Positions 56,409-64,000 of a stretch of DNA of 64,000 nt are shown here, one piece after another. Source of the stretch: Emergencia timonensis (GTDB lineage: Bacteria; Bacillota; Clostridia; Peptostreptococcales; Anaerovoracaceae); NCBI RefSeq assembly GCF_900086585.1, contig NZ_FLKM01000008.1, positions 248,001 through 312,000 on the forward strand. Reading direction: 5' to 3'. The first letter of the stretch is position 1. Every line of letters begins with the position of its first letter. The notes under the pieces are model-generated. The model did not search any database. It was given only the letters and a program-made list of their open reading frames with translations, and had not been told where the DNA came from. The position numbers and the translations under genes are program-made.

Positions 56409-57782
56409 TTATGCGTCTCGTTGATTTGTATCACCGGAATCAACGGTGTCTGGAGACAGTTCTACCGGCGCCCAGCCAATTGGATCTATCTTCTGATGAT
56501 ACTTTGCATAACCCCAGAGAACGACTCCCAGTGCTCCATAGATCGCCAGAACAATCCAGGCGCCTATATCCATGGCAGTAATTGACGAATATAGAACCCA
56601 TAAGCAAAAGATGATGCCTATAACGCCCATTAAAGTTCCCGCTTTTACCTTATATGGTCTCGGCCAGTCTGGATGTAGTTTTCTCGTCCTCAGGAACGAC
56701 AGTGTCACCATCATGTATACCGCCCCTGCAGCGACGCCGTAAATGGTATAGATGTAGTTAATCCAAGCGTCTGGCGCAAAGACAGTAAAGTAAACGGATA
56801 GGATTCCCACGATTACATTTGCAAACTGTGGCTGTCCCTGCTTATTTAATTTGCCGAATCTCGGCGACATCTGGTGCTGCTTTGCCGCACCGTACAGAAT
56901 TCTGGATGCGCTGAGCCAGAAAGAGGACAGCGTCGTAATACAGGTCAAGGATCCCATAATTACAATAATCAGTCCCAGCCAATGCATACCGAGGATGTCA
57001 GCGACCCTCGGGTCTACAATGTCCGTCTCTGCAACCCATTGATTTGAAACAATGCCGCCAACCGCCACTACCGCTAAGCCATAGATTAGGACTGTACAGC
57101 CAAGGGAACCCACAAAGGCTTTCCACAGGTCCTTCTTAGGAAATTTTGCTTCTTCAGATAGCTGTGGAATCAGATCAAATCCTACAAACTTCATAATCAA
57201 TAATCCTATTGCAGCGGTGTAACCGGCAGTGCCATTGGAGAACCACGGGGTTATATTAGAATAATGCCACTTGCCGCTGAGAATAAAGATTGACGAGGCG
57301 ACGACGCTAATGACCAGCGTACTCCAAAACAGGATATTTTGTAGTCGTGCCAACACCTTTAATTCCCTGTTGGTTAAGAAAAACCACAGCACCAAGATGA
57401 CGGCTGCAATAATCTTCACCTGCAATGCCGTAACTGGAAAAATGTACCCCAGCATACTGGCAATGCCGTAGGCTACTGTCGGCATGGCCATGACATAAAG
57501 CAGCATAATCAGCCAGCAGGATGCAAACCCGGTATTCCAGCCAAAAGCGTTGGTAATCCAAATGTTTTGCCCTCCCGCATAAGGCATCATACTCGTCATT
57601 TCTGAATAAATAAAACATAAAGGTAAGATTAAAATTGCACATGTAATTAGGGAAAATACCGCGCCTGGTCCACTGAGTTCGAACCAGTATTTGATTTCGA
57701 CCATCCAGGCTGCAATCATGCCGCCAGCGGCCATAGCTATCATGCCAGATAGCTTCAGTTCCTTTCTTAAACCGTTTTCCAT
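56409..57782 (-). CDS. APC-superfamily amino acid permease
   Basis: 457 residues, twelve predicted membrane segments. Seen: MIAMAAGGMIAAWMVEIKYW, MTSMMPYAGGQNIWITNAFG, SEEAKFPKKDLWKAFVGSLG and LSASRILYGAAKQHQMSPRF, typical APC transporters. Located 12 bp after the cysteine hydrolase and before the two-component pair, so it likely imports the compound sensed. Confidence 0.88.
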   Translation of the reverse strand: MENGLRKELKLSGMIAMAAGGMIAAWMVEIKYWFELSGPGAVFSLITCAILILPLCFIYSEMTSMMPYAGGQNIWITNAFGWNTGFASCWLIMLLYVMAMPTVAYGIASMLGYIFPVTALQVKIIAAVILVLWFFLTNRELKVLARLQNILFWSTLVISVVASSIFILSGKWHYSNITPWFSNGTAGYTAAIGLLIMKFVGFDLIPQLSEEAKFPKKDLWKAFVGSLGCTVLIYGLAVVAVGGIVSNQWVAETDIVDPRVADILGMHWLGLIIVIMGSLTCITTLSSFWLSASRILYGAAKQHQMSPRFGKLNKQGQPQFANVIVGILSVYFTVFAPDAWINYIYTIYGVAAGAVYMMVTLSFLRTRKLHPDWPRPYKVKAGTLMGVIGIIFCLWVLYSSITAMDIGAWIVLAIYGALGVVLWGYAKYHQKIDPIGWAPVELSPDTVDSGDTNQRDA

Positions 57783-57794
57783 GTCGTCCTCCTC

Positions 57795-58493
57795 TTATAA
57801 ATTCTTTTTAATTAACGCAATTGTTTCGTCAGTGGACAGGACATCACAATAGATGACACTCATAATTTTCAGCTCTGCATCGTGAAGTTCCTGACTGCCG
57901 GCAGCACAGGCATCTTCTACACAGATGACTTTTAAGCCTGCGTCTGCCAAACCTCTGACAGTGCTTGCTACGCATTGATCGGTTACAATTCCTGTTACGA
58001 CAACTGTCTCAATGCCCATAAACTGCAGCAGTGTCAGGTAGTTCGTACCTGTGGTCACACTATCTGTCGTCTTGTTTACGACAATCTCATTTTCCAGTGG
58101 AGCCAGTTCCTCTATCATCTGTGCGGCGTAGCTATTGACCGGAATCAGCATGCCGTTCCAGCCTTCTGACTTCTGCACCGGGGATCGATCCTCCCCGTCC
58201 TCTCGCAAACAGGCAATTCTTCCGTAAGTTACCATCAAATTATTTGATCTGAAGAAATCTAAAAGCTTTTTGTTGTTGGGAATTACAATATCGTCCAGTC
58301 TGTCGTGAAATGGAATCCATCGCTCCCACTCTCCTGCTTCTTTAAACTGTAGAGCCTCTCCAAAATCTCTGAGTACAAACTCATTTTGCAGATCGACTAG
58401 CAAAAGGGCCGTCTTTCTCGGATCTATCTTGGGCTCTTCAACCTGACCAATCGTCTCATAATAGAAATTCAAATATTTCTCTTTCACTTGCAT
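57795..58493 (-). CDS. Isochorismatase-like cysteine hydrolase
   Basis: 232 residues from ATG 58491-58493 with AGGAGG 7 nt upstream; the longer frame start overlaps the sigma-54 promoter. Seen: triad Asp in ALLLVDLQNEFV, Lys in VVNKTTDSVTTGTN and Cys in VVTGIVTDQCVASTVRGLAD. Known: nicotinamidase, N-carbamoylsarcosine amidase and biuret/ureidoacrylate hydrolases share this fold. An amide or carbamoyl substrate imported by the APC permease is likely. Confidence 0.88.
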   Translation of the reverse strand: MQVKEKYLNFYYETIGQVEEPKIDPRKTALLLVDLQNEFVLRDFGEALQFKEAGEWERWIPFHDRLDDIVIPNNKKLLDFFRSNNLMVTYGRIACLREDGEDRSPVQKSEGWNGMLIPVNSYAAQMIEELAPLENEIVVNKTTDSVTTGTNYLTLLQFMGIETVVVTGIVTDQCVASTVRGLADAGLKVICVEDACAAGSQELHDAELKIMSVIYCDVLSTDETIALIKKNL

Positions 58494-58528
58494 GTATCTA
58501 ACCTCCTGTATTTTGGTACTGACATAAT

Positions 58529-58544
58529 TGCGATTCTCATGCCA
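58529..58544 (-). promoter_or_regulatory. Sigma-54 promoter of the cysteine hydrolase-permease genes
   Basis: Minus strand TGGCAT-GAGAA-TCGCA, one mismatch in each box from TGGCAC-N5-TTGCA, correct spacing, 36 bp before the ATG. Confidence 0.8.
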
Positions 58545-58662
58545 AAGTTTTGTATTTTTCAAATAATTTTGTCATATTTCCTCTATCCTTTGAAATTTCA
58601 ATGTTTAAAAATGTAATTTACGTTACAAAATTTATTGATAATTGCTAGCTCGATCTAAGGTT

Positions 58663-58710
58663 GTTACCTTTTCGTAACGAAACACCAAGGAAAGATTACC
58701 TTTTCGTAAC
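58663..58710. promoter_or_regulatory. Pair of GTTACCTTTTCGTAAC sites, probable NtrC-like enhancer
   Basis: GTTACCTTTTCGTAAC (58663-58678) and ATTACCTTTTCGTAAC (58695-58710), palindromic arms, centres 32 bp apart (three helical turns), about 140 and 170 bp upstream of the -12 element. They also lie 107-154 bp before rnhA. Confidence 0.7.
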
Positions 58711-58816
58711 AATCGGCGAATATATTATTAACCACAAAATTTTCCAATCTTTGTTGTACTTTCCGGTAAAATAAGGCATAATATATATGTTAAAAATTTC
58801 AACAAAGGGGAAAAAG

Positions 58817-59368
58817 ATGACGATTTTGAGAATTTATACAGATGGAGCCTGTTCAGGTAATCAGAGCAGCGAAAATGTCGGCGGATGGGGATCTATTTTA
58901 GAATTTGGCGAACACAAAAGAGAAATGTTCGGCGGAGAAGCCAATACGACTAACAACCGCATGGAACTGACTGCAGTAATAGAAGCTTTTAAGGCATTGA
59001 ATCAAGGGGGACAGACTGTAGAGGTGTTTACGGACAGCGCCTATGTCGCCAATTGTTTCAGAGAAAAGTGGTATGAGAGCTGGGAGAAGAACAAATGGAA
59101 AAACGCTGCCAGGAAATCTGTGGAAAATCAAGAACTTTGGCGAGAATTACTTGCATTAGTGAGGCAACATGATGTAAAATTCTATAGGGTAAAAGGCCAT
59201 GTCAATCTGAAAAGCAAATCTACAGATTTTGATAAGCTTTACGAGAAGTTTGTAAGCTGGAACGGAAGTCGTTTCACTTTTGAAGATTTTGAATATATAA
59301 CAACCATGAATAATCGTGCCGATGAATTGGCGAACATGGGCATAGATCGAATAAAAGGAGAGATGTAA
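58817..59368 (+). CDS. rnhA: Ribonuclease HI
   Basis: 183 residues from ATG 58817 with AAAGGGG upstream. Seen: catalytic residues in IYTDGACSGNQ, NNRMELTAVIEAF, VFTDSAYVANCF and NRADELANMG. Degrades RNA in RNA-DNA hybrids. A 20-25-residue insertion around LYEKFVSWNGSRF makes it slightly long. One base before the next gene. Confidence 0.95.
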   Translation: MTILRIYTDGACSGNQSSENVGGWGSILEFGEHKREMFGGEANTTNNRMELTAVIEAFKALNQGGQTVEVFTDSAYVANCFREKWYESWEKNKWKNAARKSVENQELWRELLALVRQHDVKFYRVKGHVNLKSKSTDFDKLYEKFVSWNGSRFTFEDFEYITTMNNRADELANMGIDRIKGEM

Positions 59369-59369
59369 C

Positions 59370-60560
59370 ATGGAAAGAAAAGTAGGAACTGTATCAAGAG
59401 GACTGAGAGCTCCTATCATAAAAGAAGGCGAGGATCTTTCACAGATTGTCATCGACACTGTTATGGATGCCGCCAATTCTGGAGAGTTTACAATTCAGGA
59501 TAGAGATGTTTTGGCAGTTACAGAATCGATATTGGCCAGATCGCAGGCGAATTACGCTACCAAAGAACAGATTGCGGCTGATGTGAAAGCAAAACTTGGC
59601 GGAGAGACCATCGGTGTTATTTTCCCAATTCTCAGCAGAAACAGATTTGCCATTTGCCTTCGCGGTATTGCAAAGGGCGCAAAGAAGGTCATTCTGATGC
59701 TCAGCTATCCGGCAGACGAGGTAGGAAATCACTTGGTAGACTTAGATTTATTAGATGCCAAGAACATCAATCCATATTCAGATGTTTTGTCTCAGGAAAC
59801 GTTCGAAGAACTCTTCGGTAAATCAAACCATACTTTTACTGGCATGGATTACGTGAATTACTACAAGGGCATTATCGAAGAAGAAGGGGCTGAAGCAGAG
59901 GTCATCTTCTCCAACAACCCTAGAACCATTTTGAATTATACGAAGAGAGTTCTGACTTGTGATATTCATACGAGAGTGAGAACAAAGAGATTGCTCAAGG
60001 AAGCTGGTGCTGAAATTGTCTGCGGCATGGACGACATATTGACAGCAAGCGTAGACGGCAGTGGCTATAACGACAAATATGGACTTCTGGGCTCCAATAA
60101 ATCTACGGAAGACTCCATCAAGCTGTTTCCGATTCACTGCCAGGAGTTTGTCGACGGAATCCAGAAGAAGATCAATATACTGACAGGAAAGACCATCGAA
60201 GTCATGGTCTATGGAGACGGTGCATTCAAGGACCCTGTAGGTAAGATCTGGGAGTTAGCTGACCCTGTGGTTTCCCCAGGCTATACAAAAGGTCTGGAGG
60301 GAACTCCAAATGAAGTAAAGCTCAAATACCTGGCAGACAACGAATTCGCAGATCTCAAGGGCGAAGAACTGCAGGCTGCAATCAGCGAGTACATAAAACA
60401 CAAGGACGAAGAGCTTGGTGATTCTATGGTCGCGCAGGGGACGACACCGAGAAGACTTACCGACCTGATCGGCTCCTTATGCGATTTGACCAGCGGCAGC
60501 GGCGACAAAGGAACACCGTTCATCTATATCCAAGGATATTTCGACAACTATACAAAATAA
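59370..60560 (+). CDS. CofE-family (coenzyme F420:L-glutamate ligase-like) protein
   Basis: 396 residues. Seen: TIQDRDVLAVTESILARSQANY, GETIGVIFPILSRNRFAICL, CGMDDILTASVDGSGYNDKYG and MVYGDGAFKDPVGKIWELAD. Known: CofE adds glutamate to F420-0; homologues occur in many Firmicutes without other F420 genes, with unknown role. Longer than archaeal CofE (about 250 residues). Coupled to rnhA; a terminator follows. Confidence 0.8.
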   Translation: MERKVGTVSRGLRAPIIKEGEDLSQIVIDTVMDAANSGEFTIQDRDVLAVTESILARSQANYATKEQIAADVKAKLGGETIGVIFPILSRNRFAICLRGIAKGAKKVILMLSYPADEVGNHLVDLDLLDAKNINPYSDVLSQETFEELFGKSNHTFTGMDYVNYYKGIIEEEGAEAEVIFSNNPRTILNYTKRVLTCDIHTRVRTKRLLKEAGAEIVCGMDDILTASVDGSGYNDKYGLLGSNKSTEDSIKLFPIHCQEFVDGIQKKINILTGKTIEVMVYGDGAFKDPVGKIWELADPVVSPGYTKGLEGTPNEVKLKYLADNEFADLKGEELQAAISEYIKHKDEELGDSMVAQGTTPRRLTDLIGSLCDLTSGSGDKGTPFIYIQGYFDNYTK

Positions 60561-60566
60561 GCAAAG

Positions 60567-60607
60567 ATCCTGCAGCAGTGGCAATCATCCACGCTGCAGG
60601 ATTTTTT
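60567..60607 (+). terminator. Terminator after the CofE-family gene
   Basis: ATCCTGCAGC (60567-60576) / GCTGCAGGAT (60593-60602) with an inner GTGG/CCAC, then six T. Confidence 0.9.
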
Positions 60608-60610
60608 CAT

Positions 60611-61177
60611 TCATATTTGAAAGTTCATAAATGGTGTCGGCTCTGTGGAGACATCATAGAAATGCCACCATTCATTCTTGTAAGCTTGAAATCCTACACG
60701 TTCCATAACCGCTTTCATGTATGCCGCATTTTTTCTGCCCTGTTCCGAGGTTTCCTGGCACAGCAGGCTGGCTTTCTCAGAAAAGTCATCAAAAGCTGAC
60801 GGCATCTCGAGTTCTTTTCCAGTCATATCTGTTAACGTAACGTCAACGCATAGCCCATTAAGGTGTGTAGGCCGAAAGACTTTCAGCTTCGCCATGTCCG
60901 GAGGTCTGGCCACAAAGTTATCGTCGGGCAGAATCTGCCAAAACTTCTCCTGAGCGCTGATTGGCCGGTAGGCATCCATCACTTTAACACGATAGCCGTC
61001 CTTAGTGAAAATATTTTTCGCACGTATCAAAATCTCCGCCGTGTGCCGGTCCATATAACAGTCGTTGGAGTTATAGATCTTCTGTCCTGTAAAATTATCT
61101 GCTGTCGCATATTTTAAATCGATGATAAAATCATCGTCCAAATCCAAGAGTCTTACTAAATTACCTTTTTCGTTCAT
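60611..61177 (-). CDS. VanX-like D-alanyl-D-alanine dipeptidase
   Basis: 188 residues. Seen: DLKYATADNFTGQKIYNSND, VMDAYRPISAQEKFWQI, metal site THLNGLCVDVTL (H-x6-D) and catalytic Glu/His in NEWWHFYD. Known: M15D peptidases hydrolyse D-Ala-D-Ala. No vanH/vanA genes are near, so recycling of peptidoglycan peptides is more likely than glycopeptide resistance. The SxHxxGxAxD motif is relaxed here (Pro for Ser and Cys for Ala). Confidence 0.87.
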   Translation of the reverse strand: MNEKGNLVRLLDLDDDFIIDLKYATADNFTGQKIYNSNDCYMDRHTAEILIRAKNIFTKDGYRVKVMDAYRPISAQEKFWQILPDDNFVARPPDMAKLKVFRPTHLNGLCVDVTLTDMTGKELEMPSAFDDFSEKASLLCQETSEQGRKNAAYMKAVMERVGFQAYKNEWWHFYDVSTEPTPFMNFQI

Positions 61178-61197
61178 TTTTCGCCTCCTTCGCTCTA

Positions 61198-62031
61198 TTA
61201 TCCTATGATTTCGCCAGTTTCCCCTTCTGCCACGATGACGGCGGGACCGCTTAAATACAAATCAGTAATGCGGCCTTTGTCCTTTACTACGTCAATCAGC
61301 AAATCTCCCCCTGTCATGGAAACTTTGACGTTTTTGCCGCTGCATAGGCCTTTTTCTGTTAGAACCGCAACGACAGACCCAGTACCCGTTCCACAGGCAT
61401 AGGTAAAGTCTTCTACTCCTCTTTCAAAGGTCCGTTCAAAGACCTGGTCTTCTCCTGTGATCTCGTAAAAATTCACATTGGCTCCCTTTGGCAGTGCCGG
61501 ATGACAACGCAAAGCGCTGCCCAAAGTCCAGAGCTGCGCAGGTGTAAGGGTTCTCAGGCCTTTCATTTCCAATCCTAGATGGGGAATCCCCGGGTCTCCC
61601 AGTTCCACATAGGCACATGAGTATACCTGGCCGCAGGCCTCTAATTCCATGTTCAATTCCAATCTGCTCACATCGTTCAGCCTAACTTTATAGTTGATCC
61701 GGTCTAGCTTCCAAGCTTTGACCATTCCGGCAGTCGTTTCAATATTGATCGTCTGGCCAGCCAGATGATTTTCAAATCCATATTTGGCGATACATCTGGC
61801 GCCGTTCCCACACATTTCTCCCAGACTGCCATCAGCATTGTAAAAAAGCATCTTAAAGTCTCCGCCTTCGACTGGCTTTTCCACAACCATCAGGCCATCG
61901 GCGCCAATTGCCATGCGACGTTGGCAAAGTTTCTTCGCCAATCCGCTAAAATCCTCTGTTGACAACTGCTCCTCTATATTGTTAATCACGATAAAATCGT
62001 TTCCTGCTCCCTGCATCTTTGTAAATTTCAT
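61198..62031 (-). CDS. dapF: Diaminopimelate epimerase
   Basis: 277 residues from ATG 62029-62031 (AGGAG 8 nt upstream). Seen: MKFTKMQGAGNDFIVINNIE, first catalytic Cys in GEMCGNGARCIAKYG and second in YACGTGTGSVVAVL. Converts LL-DAP to meso-DAP for lysine and cell wall. Paired with lysA upstream. Confidence 0.95.
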   Translation of the reverse strand: MKFTKMQGAGNDFIVINNIEEQLSTEDFSGLAKKLCQRRMAIGADGLMVVEKPVEGGDFKMLFYNADGSLGEMCGNGARCIAKYGFENHLAGQTINIETTAGMVKAWKLDRINYKVRLNDVSRLELNMELEACGQVYSCAYVELGDPGIPHLGLEMKGLRTLTPAQLWTLGSALRCHPALPKGANVNFYEITGEDQVFERTFERGVEDFTYACGTGTGSVVAVLTEKGLCSGKNVKVSMTGGDLLIDVVKDKGRITDLYLSGPAVIVAEGETGEIIG

Positions 62032-62120
62032 TCTCGTCACTCCTATTTATGTTTCGCGCCTGCTTATTTCCATTGATATTGTATGTCATCTCTCTGCCCT
62101 TTTTCAAGGTTTTGAAGAAG

Positions 62121-62151
62121 AAAGCACAACTCATTTATAAAGTTGTGCTTT
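62121..62151 (-). terminator. Hairpin between lysA and dapF
   Basis: AAAGCACAACT / AGTTGTGCTTT, 11 pairs, then TTTCTTCTTC on the minus strand; probably a leaky terminator after lysA. Confidence 0.65.
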
Positions 62152-62159
62152 CTTCTCTG

Positions 62160-63440
62160 CTATATGATTTCGTTCCGTAACAAGTCTTCATATGTCTGAG
62201 GTTTCACAATTAAGCGGTCCTCTCCTTTGCTGACCATAATCACTGCCGGTATCAGGTTTTTATTATAGTTGCTGGCCATGCTGTAACCATATGCACCAGT
62301 GGAAAAGATAGCAAAGATATCCTCCCTTTCTGGATGGGCGATTTTAAGATCCTTAATTAAAATATCACCTGACTCACAGCATTTCCCACAGATCGTCACC
62401 GTTTCTGTTTTCTCCTCATTAGCCTTATTTGCAATCAAGCCCGTGTACTCTGCTTGATACAATGCCGGTCTGATATTATCCGTCATGCCGCCGTCTACAG
62501 AGACGTATTTCCTAATATCTTTGATGTCTTTGATACTGCCTATAGTATAAAGAGAAATGCCCGCCTCCGCAATAATACTTCTTCCTGGCTCAATGACCAC
62601 ATTCGGCCTTTGCAGATTCTTTTCGTCATAGTAATTATCAATTTTTTTCATAATTGGGTCCAGGTAATAACTAAATGGCGGTCTCTTTTCCTCCACATAC
62701 GTGACGCCAAAGCCGCCGCCAACGTTAAGCTCCTTCACATCGCAGTCAAACTCGACTTTGATCTTTGTGACCAGGTCGAGCATAACATCAAGGGCCTGCA
62801 GATGAGAATCATTGTTTAAAATCTGTGATCCTACGTGAAAGTGCAGTCCATAAAATTCAACGAACTCAGAGTCAATGGCCGCTTTAACCTGCGGCAGAAT
62901 CACTTCATCATCTAGGGGTATACCAAATTTTGAGTCCTTCTTCCCCGTGACAATGTAGTCATGGCTGCTGCTTTTTACGCCCGGTGTGATTCTAAAAAGA
63001 ATTTTCATCTTCTTTCCCTTTTCACGGCATACATCTTCTATCAAAGTCAATTCCTGCAGACTGTCGACAATGATTCTGCCGATTCCATATTCCACAGCCA
63101 TCGTGATCTCCGCCCTCTGTTTATTATTGCCGTTAAATTCAATTTTCTCTGCGGGGAAACCGGCTTTGATCGCCGTATACAGTTCGCCGCCAGATACGAC
63201 GTCCACGCACATTCCCTCTCTAGCTACCAGTTTGGCCATGGCTACTGGAAAAAACGCTTTGGCGGCATAAGCGACTCGCGTACAGGGATATTTCTCAAGA
63301 AAGCACGTCTTTAATTCGTTAAATCTTCCTATGATATCTCTTTCCGAATAAACGTATAGGGGCGTGCCATATTTTCTCGCAAGCTCTACAGTATTACATC
63401 CGTCAAAATACAACGTATTGTCTCTTACTTCTCTAAACAT
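62160..63440 (-). CDS. lysA: Diaminopimelate decarboxylase
   Basis: 426 residues. Seen: PLYVYSERDIIGRFNEL, PLP lysine in VAYAAKAFFPVAMAKL, LHFHVGSQI, GGGFGVTYVEE and the active-site Cys in CGKCCESGDIL. Makes lysine from meso-DAP. Standard length. Confidence 0.95.
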   Translation of the reverse strand: MFREVRDNTLYFDGCNTVELARKYGTPLYVYSERDIIGRFNELKTCFLEKYPCTRVAYAAKAFFPVAMAKLVAREGMCVDVVSGGELYTAIKAGFPAEKIEFNGNNKQRAEITMAVEYGIGRIIVDSLQELTLIEDVCREKGKKMKILFRITPGVKSSSHDYIVTGKKDSKFGIPLDDEVILPQVKAAIDSEFVEFYGLHFHVGSQILNNDSHLQALDVMLDLVTKIKVEFDCDVKELNVGGGFGVTYVEEKRPPFSYYLDPIMKKIDNYYDEKNLQRPNVVIEPGRSIIAEAGISLYTIGSIKDIKDIRKYVSVDGGMTDNIRPALYQAEYTGLIANKANEEKTETVTICGKCCESGDILIKDLKIAHPEREDIFAIFSTGAYGYSMASNYNKNLIPAVIMVSKGEDRLIVKPQTYEDLLRNEII

Positions 63441-63521
63441 TTTTTAATCTCCTAATTCGTATTCTTCTTTTGCATGAATTTATATTTGATGCCCAAAGGG
63501 CTGCTTATTTTCGTTCTTATT

Positions 63522-63545
63522 GGGCGGTAAGAGAATTTACCGCCC
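63522..63545. other. Hairpin between the LD-carboxypeptidase and lysA genes
   Basis: GGGCGGTAA / TTACCGCCC, 9 pairs, 6-nt loop, no T-run after it. Confidence 0.6.
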
Positions 63546-63555
63546 TAAATGATTC

Positions 63556-64000
63556 TTATCGTTCTACTTCAAAAGTAATCTTCTTTGAAGCAGTGTCCAT
63601 GCTGCAGACTGCACCCATGGGCAGAGTCATCATTGGATTTCCATGTCCCGACTGTATATTATACATGACTGGTATATCCAAGCCCTCAAAAATATCTGTT
63701 AAGCATTTTATTACGTCATATTCTGGACACTCTTTGTTTTCACAATGAGTAAACTGCCCTAAAATAATGCCGCTGCATTCTCTCAATTTGCCAGAATTCC
63801 TCAAGTGGTAAGTCCACTTCTCTATTTTGCTCATCTGTTCTAAGACTTCTTCAATGAAAAGGATATTCCCCTTCGTATCCACTTCGTATGGCGTCCCTAT
63901 GCTTGCTGAAAGCAGCGATAAGTTGCCGCCAATCAGTTTGCCAGAGGCCCTGCCTTCGTGAAGGACTTCTAAAGCAAAGCCCTTTGGGTTCTTAAACTCG
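63556..64000 (-). CDS. LD-carboxypeptidase (S66 family), C-terminal part
   Basis: Open frame from the window edge to the stop at 63556. Seen: ASGKLIGGNLSLLSASIGTP, the catalytic Glu in ILFIEEVLEQM and His in NIQSGHGNPMMTLPMG. Known: cleaves the terminal D-amino acid from tetrapeptide stems in cell-wall recycling. The nucleophile Ser lies in the missing N-terminal half. Confidence 0.88.
   Translation of the reverse strand, partial: EFKNPKGFALEVLHEGRASGKLIGGNLSLLSASIGTPYEVDTKGNILFIEEVLEQMSKIEKWTYHLRNSGKLRECSGIILGQFTHCENKECPEYDVIKCLTDIFEGLDIPVMYNIQSGHGNPMMTLPMGAVCSMDTASKKITFEVER

Noticed and set aside
60611..61177. Vancomycin-resistance gene
   Set aside because: No vanH, vanA/B ligase or VanRS pair nearby; the DAP/lysine context points to peptide recycling.

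Overview
The window looks like chromosome of an anaerobic, amino-acid-fermenting Clostridia member (Firmicutes; possibly near Anaerovoracaceae or Peptostreptococcales, but I cannot place it by alignment). The reasons are the coenzyme-B12/PLP oxidative ornithine pathway, a Firmicutes-type F1Fo operon, several PAS/AAA+ sigma-54 activators, A+T-rich intergenic DNA and GGAGG ribosome binding sites. No rRNA, tRNA or CRISPR array was seen.

Layout. 1-5300 is an accessory, partly decayed stretch: the N-terminus of an alanine dehydrogenase-like gene, a wrecked sigma-54 activator, a hybrid sensor kinase, an Imm-5-like immunity protein and a faint serine-recombinase relic. 5360-17340 is the oxidative ornithine operon (ord-ortA-ortB-oraS-oraE, then three accessory enzymes, a GlmL/MutL-type protein and ornithine racemase). 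It lies behind its own PAS sigma-54 activator, a near-consensus -24/-12 promoter and a phased array of TGCAAA-N4-TTTGCA sites. 17500-24670 holds ArsR-TrkH-TrkA potassium uptake, a YeiH transporter, a Crp/Fnr-nitrilase pair and psuK-psuG. 25060-39270 is a minus-strand catabolic region. A PrpR-type sigma-54 activator sits beside a sigma-54 operon (nitrilase, creatininase-family, RraA-family, NhaC antiporter). An arginine-derivative operon follows (DDAH, YfcC carrier, M20, second pentein, RocB-like M20), then an ornithine cyclodeaminase homologue with a divergent FCD-GntR regulator. 40131-41821 is an intact IS4-family element that landed inside the gntR terminator hairpin. 41855-43966 is a BusR-like regulator with a sodium:solute symporter. 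44130-50835 is the complete atp operon. 50894-58493 has rlmH, a YycJ-type hydrolase preceded by a 90-bp tandem array of promoter/hairpin elements, an NtrB/NtrC-like pair, an APC permease and a cysteine hydrolase with a sigma-54 promoter and paired enhancer-like sites. 58817-64000 has rnhA, a CofE-family protein and a peptidoglycan/DAP set (VanX-like, dapF, lysA, LD-carboxypeptidase).

How it fits together. Arginine-type compounds are probably imported and deiminated or hydrolysed by the 27-39 kb genes. Ornithine is racemised, isomerised by OraSE, oxidised by Ord and cleaved by OrtAB to alanine and acetyl-CoA; an alanine dehydrogenase could then reoxidise alanine. The pathway names come from family knowledge; the link between the two regions is inference.

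The signals I find most novel are: (1) a ~60-bp TATAAT-plus-hairpin element, present as 3-4 tandem copies before yycJ and once before a sigma-54 activator, whose inner stems co-vary; (2) the IS insertion in a terminator hairpin by an element that carries terminators in both 65-bp ends; (3) the sigma-54-controlled nitrilase/creatininase/RraA/NhaC operon of unknown substrate; (4) two separate enhancer-site codes for sigma-54 activators.
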